NCBI RefSeq assembly: GCF_019166065.1
Contig: NZ_JAHTBN010000001.1
Location: 310,001-374,000, forward strand
Direction: 5' to 3'
Source: Candidimonas humi
GTDB taxonomy: Bacteria; Pseudomonadota; Gammaproteobacteria; Burkholderiales; Burkholderiaceae_B
Length of the DNA: 64,000 nt
Position numbers and translations under genes: made by a program. Position 1 is the first letter of the stretch. Every line of letters starts with the position of its first letter. A model generated the notes under the pieces. That model ran no database searches. It was not told the DNA's origin and worked only from the letters and a program-made list of their open reading frames with translations. This document shows, in pieces, positions 1-8,158 of this stretch.

Positions 1-227
1 TCGCCGACGACGGCATCGACCGGCCACATCCGCGCGATATGGTCGCACCACCCGGCGGGCCTGCCTGTGATGGGAACCACGGCCACGCCGCTATCGTGCA
101 GCGCTTCCAATGCGGAATAGGTAGCGGCGGGCAGCTTGCCTTCGGTGGTGAGCGTGTCGTCGATGTCGGTGAAAACGCCCTTGACGCCGGCAAGCGCGGC
201 GTCGGACAAGTCGGTCAATGGCAGCAT
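1..227 (-). CDS. HAD-superfamily phosphatase, 5' part only
   Basis: The gene runs off the left edge, so only about the first 75 residues are visible. They hold HAD motif I (DIDDTLTTEG, near residue 20), whose first Asp would be the phosphoaspartyl nucleophile, and a VTGRP-like motif II segment (VPITGRP) about 30 residues later. This pattern is typical of HAD-IIB sugar-phosphate phosphatases (Cof, sucrose-phosphate or mannosylphosphoglycerate type). It lies 60 bp downstream of glpD on the same strand and could be cotranscribed with it. The substrate cannot be told from this fragment. Confidence 0.8.
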   Translation of the reverse strand, partial: MLPLTDLSDAALAGVKGVFTDIDDTLTTEGKLPAATYSALEALHDSGVAVVPITGRPAGWCDHIARMWPVDAVVG

Positions 228-287
228 GGGGAAACAGGGAAGGAAAGGGCAGGGGGCATTCGTCGCAGGGAATATTACAGGACCGGC

Positions 288-1829
288 TCAGCCGGCCATG
301 TTCGCGGGTTCGGCCAGCGCTTGCTGCTCCGGTGCGCCGGACAAGAAATCGCTCAGCGCGGCGCGCTGTTCTGCGTTCATGTGCAGGCCGGTCTTGGTAC
401 GGCGCCATAATATATCGTCGGCCTCGTAGGCCCACTCGTGCTCGACCAGGTAGCGAACCTCGCGCTCGTACAGGCCGCCGCCGAAATGGCGTCCGAGATC
501 GCCGGGTTCTTTGCTGTCGCCAAGCACATCGTAGGCCAGAGATCCATAGCGCCGCACCAGATCCGCGAGCAGCGTCGCGGGCAATTGCGGATAGCGCTCA
601 CCCAGGCGCGCCTGCAGCCCGGCTGCGCCGCCGGCGCCCATGTCCGCGCCGGGCAAGGCCTCGGTACCGGTCCATTTGCCGCGCCGCTCTCCCAGCCAGG
701 GCTGCAGCTTGTCCAGCGCAGCTTCGGCCAGCCGGCGATAGGTCGTGATCTTGCCGCCGAAAATCGACAGTTGCGGCACGCTTTGGCCGCCGTCGTCCAG
801 CACCAGGGTGTAGTCGCGCGTGACCGCGGAGGGATCGCCCTTGCCGTTGTCGTACAGCGGACGCACGCCGCTGTAGCTCCAGGCCACCATGTCCGGCGTC
901 ACCTTGTGTGGCGTGTAGCGGCTGACGGAGGTGCAAAGGTAGTCGATTTCATCGCGGCTGATGCGAGCGCCGTCGCCGACCGCGTCGACCGCCACGTCGG
1001 TCGTGCCTATCAAGGTGAATTCATGCTCGTAGGGAATCATGAAAATGATGCGCTTGCCGGCATCCTGCACGATATAAGCGTGTTCGCCCTCGTACAGCCT
1101 GGGCACGACGATATGGCTGCCCTTGACCAGGCGAACCTTGGCCGGGCTGGCGTTGCGGCCCAGCGTGTCGGCGACCTGGGTGACCCAGGGCCCGGCAGCA
1201 TTGACCAGCATGCGGGCCCGCACTTCGTGGCGTTCGCCGCTGCGGCGGTCTTCGAGGCGGGCATGCCAGCGCCCGTCCACGCGCTCGGCGCCGCAAAAGC
1301 GCGTGCGCGGCAGGATGCGGGCGCCATGCGCGGCCGCCGAGCGCAGGTTCAATATCACCAGCCGCGCGTCGTCGACACGGGCGTCCGAATAGACGAAGCC
1401 CTTGCGGAATTCCGGCTTGAGCCCCGCGCCGTAGGGGCTGCCCGGCAGGCGCACGCCGCTGGATTTGGGCAGGGTGCTGCGGCCGCCCAGGCGATCGTAC
1501 AGGAACAGGCCGAGGCGGATCATCCAGGCCGGGCGCAGGCCCTGCACATAAGGCATGACGAAGCGCAGCGGATGCGCGATATGCGGCGCGATGCTCAGCA
1601 ACACCTCGCGCTCGGCCAGCGCTTCGGCCACCAGCCTGAATTCGTAGTATTCCAGGTAGCGCAGGCCGCCGTGAATCAGCTTGGTGCTGGCTGACGAGGT
1701 GGCGCCCGCGAAGTCGTCTTGTTCGCACAGGACGACGGACAAGCCGCGGCCCGCGGCGTCGCGCGCAATGCCCGCGCCATTGATGCCGCCGCCGACGACG
1801 AGTAGGTCAACTTCCGTAGGGACTTGCAT
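288..1829 (-). CDS. glpD: Aerobic glycerol-3-phosphate dehydrogenase
   Basis: The 513-residue protein oxidises sn-glycerol-3-phosphate to dihydroxyacetone phosphate and passes electrons to quinone at the inner membrane. The N-terminus has the FAD dinucleotide-binding signature (LLVVGGGINGAGIARDAAG, about residues 9-27), followed by the family segment GGLRYLEYYEFRLV. The length is close to E. coli GlpD (about 500). I chose the ATG at 1829 because the FAD fold begins right after it; the frame stays open to 1934 but that extension has no family-like sequence. No glpK or glpF is adjacent. A downstream HAD phosphatase gene follows at 60 bp. A palindrome about 100 bp upstream is a candidate operator. 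Confidence 0.95.
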   Translation of the reverse strand: MQVPTEVDLLVVGGGINGAGIARDAAGRGLSVVLCEQDDFAGATSSASTKLIHGGLRYLEYYEFRLVAEALAEREVLLSIAPHIAHPLRFVMPYVQGLRPAWMIRLGLFLYDRLGGRSTLPKSSGVRLPGSPYGAGLKPEFRKGFVYSDARVDDARLVILNLRSAAAHGARILPRTRFCGAERVDGRWHARLEDRRSGERHEVRARMLVNAAGPWVTQVADTLGRNASPAKVRLVKGSHIVVPRLYEGEHAYIVQDAGKRIIFMIPYEHEFTLIGTTDVAVDAVGDGARISRDEIDYLCTSVSRYTPHKVTPDMVAWSYSGVRPLYDNGKGDPSAVTRDYTLVLDDGGQSVPQLSIFGGKITTYRRLAEAALDKLQPWLGERRGKWTGTEALPGADMGAGGAAGLQARLGERYPQLPATLLADLVRRYGSLAYDVLGDSKEPGDLGRHFGGGLYEREVRYLVEHEWAYEADDILWRRTKTGLHMNAEQRAALSDFLSGAPEQQALAEPANMAG

Positions 1830-1926
1830 GGTCGAGTGTCTTGGTTTCGTGACTGGGCCCATAACCGGGCTGGCGCCAGGCGAACGTGGCCGCCGCGTGT
1901 CGGATAAACAAGGACTATAAGTCACT

Positions 1927-1942
1927 TTGCACAAACGTGCAA
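1927..1942. promoter_or_regulatory. Palindrome upstream of glpD (candidate operator)
   Basis: TTGCAC-AAAC-GTGCAA is a perfect 6+6 inverted repeat, and a third half-site (TGTGCAAC) follows at about 1957-1964. It sits 98-113 bp upstream of the glpD start in the 517-bp gap between glpD and petA. It does not match the GlpR operators I know, so the protein that binds it is open. I see nothing else in 1830-2346: the open frames there have no family-like sequence. Confidence 0.35.
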
Positions 1943-2346
1943 CGGTATTGAATAAATGTGCAACAAATCAAAATGCCCGATCCGCGAGGCGGGCAGACGT
2001 GCTGCGGATGGGTGGCTGCAGCAGGCATATTGGGGCTTGGAAAAGAGAAAAATGCGGTAGCGCCGGAGCCGCGGCACTCGCGCTGTCCGCGATGGGCAGG
2101 CCATACCCGCGCCGCGCTTGCCGGAACTTTCGAAGGCCTGGGAAGTCACTTGATATTGAAGAATGTGATGGACCGGCCGATACCCGCGCCTCAGTCGAAA
2201 CGCGGGCCAGGCCGATCTTGAGCCCCGTCGCCCGCGCCCGCTGCGGCGCTCGACGCCGGGCCAGGGCAGCCGCGGGACGGGCGACGCAAGAACACCGAGC
2301 GCCAAGCCGCAGGCTGCCGCGTCCAATATGCATCGAGGTGCCAGCC

Positions 2347-3000
2347 ATGAGCATTCATATTCATGAGTCTTCCCAGCTTCCCATCGATCCCGAGGGCCGC
2401 CGCCGTGTCCTGCTGGGTACGGCAGTGGCCATGGGAACGGTAGGCGTGGTGGCCACTGCCGTGCCGTTCGTCGACTCCATGACACCCAGCGCTCGAGCCA
2501 AGGCCGCCGCGGGCCCGGTGGAAGTCGATGTCAGCAAGCTGGCGGTCGGCGACATGATGACGGTGCAGTGGCGCGGCCGGCCGATCTGGATCATCCACCG
2601 CTCCAAGGAAGAGCTCGCCACCTTGCCGAAGATGGTCCCGCAGTTGGTGGATCCGTACTCGCACGAGCCGCAGCAGCCCCCGGAGATGAGCAATCTGCAT
2701 CTGCAAGAGGGCATACGCGCGGTCAATCCCGAATACCTGGTGCTGGTGGGCATCTGCACCCACCTGGGCTGCATTCCCAGCTACATGCCCGAGCCCGGGT
2801 CGCTGGATGCGCGCTGGCCGGGCGGCTTCCTGTGCCCCTGTCACGGTTCGCGCTACGATCTTTCGGGCAGGGTGCTGGCGAACTATCCCGCGCCGCTGAA
2901 CCTGCCGGTGCCGCCTTATTATTTCGAGACCGACACCCTGATCAAGATCGGCGTGCTCAAGGACGGCAAGGGCAGCGAGTGGCAGCCGAATACCTGGTAG
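2347..3000 (+). CDS. petA: Rieske iron-sulfur protein of the bc1 type, orphan copy
   Basis: This 217-residue protein carries the 2Fe-2S cluster that takes electrons from quinol in cytochrome bc1 complexes. Both cluster-binding loops are intact: C137-T-H139-L-G-C142 and C163-P-C165-H166-G-S. The N-terminus has a twin-arginine-like run (EGRRRVLLGTA) before a single hydrophobic segment at about 21-40, as in Rieske proteins that are folded first and then inserted by Tat. The C-terminal NLPVPPYYFETD stretch is typical of bacterial PetA. Usually petA is followed by petB and petC; here the next gene is a convergent porin gene, so this is a stand-alone and probably second Rieske gene. The start was chosen because the frame extending to 1927 has no family sequence. 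Confidence 0.92.
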   Translation: MSIHIHESSQLPIDPEGRRRVLLGTAVAMGTVGVVATAVPFVDSMTPSARAKAAAGPVEVDVSKLAVGDMMTVQWRGRPIWIIHRSKEELATLPKMVPQLVDPYSHEPQQPPEMSNLHLQEGIRAVNPEYLVLVGICTHLGCIPSYMPEPGSLDARWPGGFLCPCHGSRYDLSGRVLANYPAPLNLPVPPYYFETDTLIKIGVLKDGKGSEWQPNTW

Positions 3001-3009
3001 CGGGTTCGG

Positions 3010-3032
3010 CGGGGCCGCAAGCCGCGGCCCCG
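3010..3032. terminator. Strong hairpin between petA and oprB
   Basis: CGGGGCCGC and GCGGCCCCG form a perfect 9-bp GC stem with a 5-base loop, 10 bp after the petA stop. There is no T-run, but it lies between two converging genes and may serve both. Confidence 0.5.
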
Positions 3033-3066
3033 CGATACGAACCTGCCGCGCGTGCAGACGGCGCGG

Positions 3067-4476
3067 CTAGAAGGCGATGGTGGTGCGCAGGCCCGCGATG
3101 AACGCGTGGTTCAGGCCACGGGTCGGATCGTCGGGATTCTGGCCGCCGTTGGGGTGCAGGATGTATTGCACGTCCGGCTGGATCGTCCACCATGGCGTGA
3201 TATGCGCCGTGTAGTTCAGTTCGAACACAGTTTCGCTGCTGCGCACCGCATAGGGCGGGCCGCTGAGCGCCAGCGCATCGCGGTCGGCGTCGATGGCGTC
3301 GCTGCTGATCTTGGCATAAGCCACGCCCAGCGTCAGGGTGTCGTCGGGGCGGCCCTTGATCAGGCCCTTCCAGCCCAGGCCGCCGTCCACATAGTACGAG
3401 AGCAGGTTGCGGTTCGCCGGCGAAAACCCGCCGCGCACGAAAGCATTCACGCTGCTGTCGTGTCCGCGCCAGATCATCTGGTCCGCAACGCCGTACAGGC
3501 CCCAGTCGCCGTGGTGGTTTTTGGCCCGGTCCAGCGTAGGGTCGGCCAGCGACACGACGCCGCCGGCGGCGTCGAGCCCATAGCGCTGGTCGGCGAATCT
3601 ATGGTCCGAATACCAGGTGCCGAGCTTGTAGGTGCCGGGCAGGCCCGAGGCGTTCTTGGATTGATTGATGCCGTACTGCAGTTCGCCGATCAACAGCGTG
3701 CCGCCATCGAGCGGAAACTTGGTGCCGTGCCGGTTGCAGGTTTGCGGATCGCCGTCGCAGTCATTGCCGGCCGGATCGCCGTTGAAGACGCCGACCAGGG
3801 CCGTGAGCTGGTCGCTGGCCTTGAATTTCAGCCGCGCCCCAGGCGTGGCGAGCGGATAGGCCGGGCCGCCGTTGGTCATATTGGCGGCCATCAGGCCCGC
3901 CCAGCCGAAGGTGCCGTTGACCAGGCCCGCCGCGGTGTCGCTGGTCAGGAACTCGTCATCGGCGGCGAGCTGCCCCACGCGCAGGGAAAACCGGTCGTTG
4001 AACAGGCTTTGTTCCAGCCAGGCCGTGAAGAGCCGCGTGGTGGGGTGGGCGTCGATATTGCTCGGATCGGCAATCGAGCCCACGTTCTGCGCGGTGTCCT
4101 TGCCGCCGTTGTGGATGTTGTAGATCGTGAAGTGCGCCTTGCCGCCTTCCCAGTTCATGAGCTTCTGCAGGTCGGCGTCCACCGACAATTCGACGCGGCC
4201 TTCGTAGCTTTGCTTGCGGTCGAGCCCGCCGGAGAGCACGCCGAAGGTTTCGCCGATGTAGTTCAAGGACAGGTCCACGCCGTGATCGGACAGATCGCTG
4301 CGCACGCCGCCCCAGTCGCCCGTCAAGGTGCTGCGTTCCCAAATGGAGGGCTGGGATGCCGCGGGCTTGGCGGCGTCGCCGGCGTCGGCCGCGCGGGCCG
4401 GGGCGCTTGCCCAAGCCATGCCCGAGAGAGCCACCAGAGCGCCGGCCAGCGCCCGATACGACTTGGAGTCATTCAT
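3067..4476 (-). CDS. oprB: OprB-family carbohydrate-selective porin
   Basis: The 469-residue protein is predicted as an outer-membrane beta-barrel that lets sugars diffuse in. It has a signal peptide of about 29 residues ending in APARA, the family segment LTGDWGGVRSDLSDHGVDL (residues about 50-70), and a C-terminal aromatic (AF) for barrel insertion. The rest of the sequence fits OprB (GFVRGGFSP-like and YYVDGGLGWKGL blocks). No sugar ABC transporter is adjacent. Its upstream region holds an element shared with the second FTR1 locus, including a promoter on this strand and a Fur-like box. That suggests iron or another metal affects its expression, which would be unusual for OprB. Confidence 0.9.
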   Translation of the reverse strand: MNDSKSYRALAGALVALSGMAWASAPARAADAGDAAKPAASQPSIWERSTLTGDWGGVRSDLSDHGVDLSLNYIGETFGVLSGGLDRKQSYEGRVELSVDADLQKLMNWEGGKAHFTIYNIHNGGKDTAQNVGSIADPSNIDAHPTTRLFTAWLEQSLFNDRFSLRVGQLAADDEFLTSDTAAGLVNGTFGWAGLMAANMTNGGPAYPLATPGARLKFKASDQLTALVGVFNGDPAGNDCDGDPQTCNRHGTKFPLDGGTLLIGELQYGINQSKNASGLPGTYKLGTWYSDHRFADQRYGLDAAGGVVSLADPTLDRAKNHHGDWGLYGVADQMIWRGHDSSVNAFVRGGFSPANRNLLSYYVDGGLGWKGLIKGRPDDTLTLGVAYAKISSDAIDADRDALALSGPPYAVRSSETVFELNYTAHITPWWTIQPDVQYILHPNGGQNPDDPTRGLNHAFIAGLRTTIAF

Positions 4477-4706
4477 GTGTATACCTATGCTTCTCTGTTT
4501 ACGTTTATTTCAGGCCTGGCAGGCCTGCGATATCGGGAAATATTTATGGCCGGGCTACGCATCGGCCCCGGCGGGTTCCGGGGTTCATCCGCATTGCCCC
4601 GGGTTTGCAGAGAAGGGCGTGGACCACGGCGGCTTGCGGGCCGCATGAGTCCGGGCTTCAAGTGTTCAAGCCTTTCCCCTTGCTTTGCGTATTCTTTTCA
4701 AAAGCA

Positions 4707-4773
4707 CAAATAGAAATGATTAGCAGTTCCGGACTCTACTCGCTCGAATAGTAGTCTGTCAAGTTCTACTATT
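4707..4773 (-). promoter_or_regulatory. Promoter/operator element, copy 1 (palindrome, -35/-10, Fur-like box)
   Basis: Read on the minus strand: AATAGTAG and CTACTATT (4747-4754 and 4766-4773) flank a consensus TTGACA (4762-4757). A TAGAGT -10 follows after 18 bases (4738-4733), then a Fur-like box with a TGCTAATCATT core (4712-4730, 12 of 19 with the classical consensus by my alignment). It fires toward oprB, leaving a leader of about 250 bases. A closely related element lies at 31093-31160. I see nothing else in the rest of the 591-bp gap apart from AT-rich sequence at 4770-4830. Confidence 0.55.
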
Positions 4774-5067
4774 TATAGAGTAAATCCGTATAAGTATTTG
4801 ATTTATATATATGTAATTCAGATTTTCAATCGAAATCAAGAGGCTGTGAGAAACGGCATTTTCTGAAAAAAACCGCACCAGGCTCCATGCCCATGGCGCG
4901 TCGGATTACGCCCGGGCGAACATGGCCGGTGCCGGTTCGGCAGGGCGCCCGAATACGCGAGATGTGGGGGATGGAAAGAGGGAAAACTCGAGCGGGATCA
5001 AAGAAAACAGGATGCGATTCCAGTACTATTTCGGCCATGCACATACTTTGCCTCAGGACTTCCTGAC

Positions 5068-5823
5068 ATGTTCGATTCCCTCATCGTGCTGGCCCGCGAG
5101 ACAGCCGAGGCTTTGTTCATCATCAGCACCGTGTGCGTAGAGCTGCATAAAGCGGGGAAGAGCAGGCATTTGCCCATGGTGATCTACGGTGTGGTTACCG
5201 GAGGCCTGGCAAGTCTCGCTCTGTCCCTGGCATGGCCCGGCAGGGGTTTGTCGGGCGAGGAAAGTGCGCTGCTGACCATCTTCGCATCGCTGGCCATAGG
5301 CTTTGTCATCATGGAATCGGTGGGCTCCGCCGCATCCATCCAGCGGCGTATGTCCCGCGCTCTGGATGCCTGGCTGGACAGCGCGGCGCTGCCGGTCGCC
5401 ATCTTCGTTTTTTCCGCGCTGGTCGTCTTGCGGGAGTCGCTGGAGGCCGTGTTCTTCCTGCGCCTCATCGCCGGTTGGGACGGCGCCTTCGATGCCTGGG
5501 CGGGGGGGATGCTCGGTCTCGCGGTCATCATCGGGCTGTCCCTGCTCTGGATGCTGCGTAAGCGCATGCGCAGAGGCTTGCAGATCGCCTTCCAGCTGTC
5601 TTCCTGCCTGCTGGTCGTGATGACGATACAGGCGCTGCTCACAGGCTTCGAACGATTGTTCCGCAGCTACGGAACCGTACACGTCCACGCACAGTGGGCA
5701 ACGGCGATCGCCGGGCTATTGTCGGACCAGGCCTGGCATATCTGGCTTTTGGCCGCCCTGGCATTCATGCCTCTCTTCCAGTTGATAACGCGTTGGCGCA
5801 AGGAAATATCCGTTCCCGGTTGA
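5068..5823 (+). CDS. FTR1-family iron permease, copy 1
   Basis: The 251-residue protein is an integral membrane protein with about seven hydrophobic segments. It has the two REXXE motifs of Ftr1/EfeU iron permeases: R10-E-T-A-E14 in the first helix and R122-E-S-L-E126 in a middle helix. These glutamates bind iron during transport in the family. The closest named group is the FtrC component of Bordetella FtrABCD, but no ferroxidase, P19-like or ferredoxin partner gene is next to it. A paralogue of identical length, about 70% identical by eye, is at 30118-30873. The gene converges on a small unknown gene 26 bp away, and the same tail-to-tail pair recurs at the second locus. The substrate (ferrous or ferric iron) is an inference from the family. 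Confidence 0.85.
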   Translation: MFDSLIVLARETAEALFIISTVCVELHKAGKSRHLPMVIYGVVTGGLASLALSLAWPGRGLSGEESALLTIFASLAIGFVIMESVGSAASIQRRMSRALDAWLDSAALPVAIFVFSALVVLRESLEAVFFLRLIAGWDGAFDAWAGGMLGLAVIIGLSLLWMLRKRMRRGLQIAFQLSSCLLVVMTIQALLTGFERLFRSYGTVHVHAQWATAIAGLLSDQAWHIWLLAALAFMPLFQLITRWRKEISVPG

Positions 5824-5849
5824 GACGGACGCGTATCCGGCGCCGACGG

Positions 5850-6185
5850 TCAAGGGGACTTGTCGACGCGAGGACTGCGCACGCCGCCCAGCTGGCCGCG
5901 CACGGCTTTCCAGAAATTCCGGGTTCCTTCCACGAGGCGCCAGGCGTCGGACCGGTGCGCCAGCCTGCCCACTTCCGGCAGGACCTCTTTGAGGGACTTG
6001 AGCCCGAGGATCTTCTGGTATTTTCTGACGGTATTCGGGCTGTGCACCAGCAGCAGCACACGCCAGCCGTAATATCGTCCCAGCATCAACATCCCTACGG
6101 CGCTTTCGAGTTCGTCCAGATTGCCGTCGTACTGGTCGACGACCCGATCGACGAGCCGAAGCAGTTCTTCATCGCTCATGGGCAC
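5850..6185 (-). CDS. Conserved small protein of unknown function, copy 1
   Basis: I do not recognise a domain in this 111-residue soluble protein. It is rich in charged and aliphatic residues, predicted mostly helical, with no signal peptide, cysteine cluster or membrane segment. It begins with an acidic block (PMSDEELLRLVDRVVDQYDG). A paralogue at 29759-30094 differs at about 12 of 111 positions, more conserved than the neighbouring permeases, so the protein is under constraint. Both copies converge on an FTR1 permease gene. The start is most likely GTG at 6185 by comparison with the second copy; ATG at 6179 (MSDEELL) is the alternative. A role linked to iron is only suggested by the neighbourhood. 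Confidence 0.8.
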   Translation of the reverse strand: MPMSDEELLRLVDRVVDQYDGNLDELESAVGMLMLGRYYGWRVLLLVHSPNTVRKYQKILGLKSLKEVLPEVGRLAHRSDAWRLVEGTRNFWKAVRGQLGGVRSPRVDKSP

Positions 6186-6450
6186 ATGCAGCTCCCGCTT
6201 TTTAGTTTGATTGCGTGCGGCCCCGGCGCAAATCCCCGATGATTGCGCCGGCGGGCCTACGGGCCCGTCGCCGGTGGCCGGACGTGAAACTATACCTCAG
6301 CGATTGCTTGCGGTCGTTCAAAAGAGCCAGGCCCGCATAAGAAAGCGGCCGCCTGCGCCTTGCCGCCCAAGAGCCAGACCCTTACCTGCATAGCCTGTGG
6401 AGTGCCCCAGACCCGGCCCGAATGGCATGATCCGGATGACAACAAGTAAT

Positions 6451-6470
6451 GTGATGTTATAACATATCAT
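6451..6470. promoter_or_regulatory. Zur-type box upstream of znuA
   Basis: Contains the perfect 12-bp palindrome ATGTTATAACAT (6454-6465), inside an imperfectly symmetric TGAT...ATCA frame. The GTTATAAC core resembles the central part of Zur operators. It ends 17 bp before the znuA start, so a bound repressor would block transcription or its start. The remaining bases from 6186 to 6450 show nothing recognisable. Confidence 0.75.
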
Positions 6471-6487
6471 TTTTTTCGGAGACTACT

Positions 6488-7360
6488 ATGAGTCGACTCT
6501 GGTTGCGGGCGGCGGCGCTGGTGCTTGCCGGTTTGCCTTTATTGTCGTTCGGCGCGAATCAGCCCATACGGATCGTGGCGGCGGAAAACTTCTACGGCGA
6601 CATCGCCCAGCAGCTCGGCGGCACGCATGTGCGCGTCACCAGCATACTCAGCAAACCCGACCAGGATCCTCATCTGTTCGAAGCCAGTGTCTCCACCGCC
6701 AAGGCCATGAGCGGCGCGCAACTGGTGGTCTACAACGGCATCGATTACGACCCATGGATGGACAAGCTGCTTGCCGCGGCCCGAGCCCCGGGGCGCAAGG
6801 CCATCGTGGCTGGCCAGTTGCTCGGCAGGAAGACGGGCGACAACCCGCACTTGTGGTACGACCCCGCCACCATGCCAGCGGTGGCCAGGGCGATCAGCGC
6901 ACAGCTCGACATCATCGACCCGGCCAACCGGGCGGACTACAGCCGGCGCCTGCGCACGGTCTTGGCTTCATTGAAACCCATGCAGGACAAGATCCGCGAG
7001 ATCCGGGCCCGATATGCCGGCGCGCCGGTGACGGCCACCGAGCCGGTATTCGGCTATATGGCTGAGGCGCTGGGCTTGTCCATGCGCAATACCGGATTCC
7101 AGCTTGCCGTCATGAACGACACCGAACCCAGCGCGGCTCAGATGGCGGCGTTCGAAAACGACCTGGCCAACGCCCGCGTAAAAATCCTCTTCTACAACAG
7201 CCAGGTAGTGGACCAGGCAGCCGAACGAGCCAGGCGCCTTGCGCAGCAGCACCATGTGGCGGTGGTCGGTGTGACCGAAACCCAGCCCGCCGGAAAAAAC
7301 TACCAGGACTGGATGATGGCCGAGCTGGTCGCGACCGAGCACGCCCTGTCGGACAAATAG
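6488..7360 (+). CDS. znuA: Zinc/manganese ABC transporter, periplasmic metal-binding protein
   Basis: This 290-residue cluster A-I binding protein has a signal peptide ending near FGA (residue 23). Expected metal ligands are H62 (DPHLFE), H121 (NPHLWY), E185 (TEPVFGY) and E264 (VTETQP). The third ligand is Glu, as in manganese-type PsaA, where classical ZnuA has His. The His-rich loop of many zinc proteins is also absent. The context argues for zinc: a Zur-type palindrome upstream, ATPase and permease genes downstream, and a ZnuD-like receptor and zur in the same cluster. The ATPase gene starts 3 bp after the stop, so the two are cotranscribed. A CGGAG ribosome-binding site precedes the ATG. 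Confidence 0.88.
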   Translation: MSRLWLRAAALVLAGLPLLSFGANQPIRIVAAENFYGDIAQQLGGTHVRVTSILSKPDQDPHLFEASVSTAKAMSGAQLVVYNGIDYDPWMDKLLAAARAPGRKAIVAGQLLGRKTGDNPHLWYDPATMPAVARAISAQLDIIDPANRADYSRRLRTVLASLKPMQDKIREIRARYAGAPVTATEPVFGYMAEALGLSMRNTGFQLAVMNDTEPSAAQMAAFENDLANARVKILFYNSQVVDQAAERARRLAQQHHVAVVGVTETQPAGKNYQDWMMAELVATEHALSDK

Positions 7361-7363
7361 CCC

Positions 7364-8158
7364 ATGGCTGCGCTTTCGCTGACGCACGTCACCATCTCGT
7401 TCGGTTCCAGGCCTGTCTTGTCCGACATCAGCATGCAGATCGAGGCGGGGCAATTCGTGGGCGTGCTGGGGCCCAACGGGGCGGGGAAAAGCACCTTGAT
7501 GCAGGCCATATTGGGGCTGGTCCGGCCCGAGGCCGGCGCGATCCAGGTGCTGGGACGGGCCGCCACGCGCGGCAATGCCGGCATAGGCTATGTTCCGCAA
7601 TCGCGCAGCGCGGCGACTCGGCTGCGATTGCGCGGCTGGGATCTGGTGGCCGGCGCCAGCAATGGCCGCCGCTGGGGGCTGCCGATATTGAGCCGGGCAG
7701 CAAGGCGCGACGTGGATCGCGTCCTCGATACCGTTGGCGCGACGGATCTGGCGCACCGACCCGTATGCGAGCTTTCCGGCGGGCAGCGCCAGCGCCTGCT
7801 GATAGCCCAGGCGCTGCTGGGCCGCCCGCGGCTCCTGCTGCTGGACGAACCGCTGATCAGCCTGGACCCGCAACATCAGCGCAGTGTGGTGGAACTGGCC
7901 GCGCGCATACGGCGGGAAGCCGGGATTACCGTCTTGTTCAGCGCGCACGACTTGAACCCGCTGCTGGGCGCGGTGGACCAGGTGCTGTACCTGGGGCGCG
8001 GCCATGCCGCGCTGGGCACGGTAGCGGATGTGGTCACGGGGCCGGTGCTTACGCGGCTATATGGGGTTCCGATCGAGGTGCTGAGGATCGAGGATCGTAT
8101 CTTCGTGCTGTCGGGCCGGATCGAAGTCGAAAGAGGCGCTCATGTCCACGATGCTTGA
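7364..8158 (+). CDS. znuC: Zinc ABC transporter ATPase
   Basis: The 264-residue ABC ATPase powers metal import with the ZnuB permease. It has a Walker A (GPNGAGKST, about residues 38-46), the signature CELSGGQRQR, Walker B (LLLLDEPL) and an H-loop (FSAHD). The layout matches the metal-chelate ABC family (COG1121). It lies 3 bp after znuA and overlaps znuB by 17 bp, so translation of the three is probably coupled. Confidence 0.92.
   Translation: MAALSLTHVTISFGSRPVLSDISMQIEAGQFVGVLGPNGAGKSTLMQAILGLVRPEAGAIQVLGRAATRGNAGIGYVPQSRSAATRLRLRGWDLVAGASNGRRWGLPILSRAARRDVDRVLDTVGATDLAHRPVCELSGGQRQRLLIAQALLGRPRLLLLDEPLISLDPQHQRSVVELAARIRREAGITVLFSAHDLNPLLGAVDQVLYLGRGHAALGTVADVVTGPVLTRLYGVPIEVLRIEDRIFVLSGRIEVERGAHVHDA

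Noticed and set aside
438-1694. Long open frame opposite glpD (418 codons)
   Set aside because: Antisense to a clear glpD; composition is typical of the shadow of a GC-rich gene and no family-like sequence is seen.
3052-4713. Long open frame opposite oprB (553 codons)
   Set aside because: Covers the porin gene in antisense; the porin has a signal peptide, family motifs and barrel end, the opposite frame has none.
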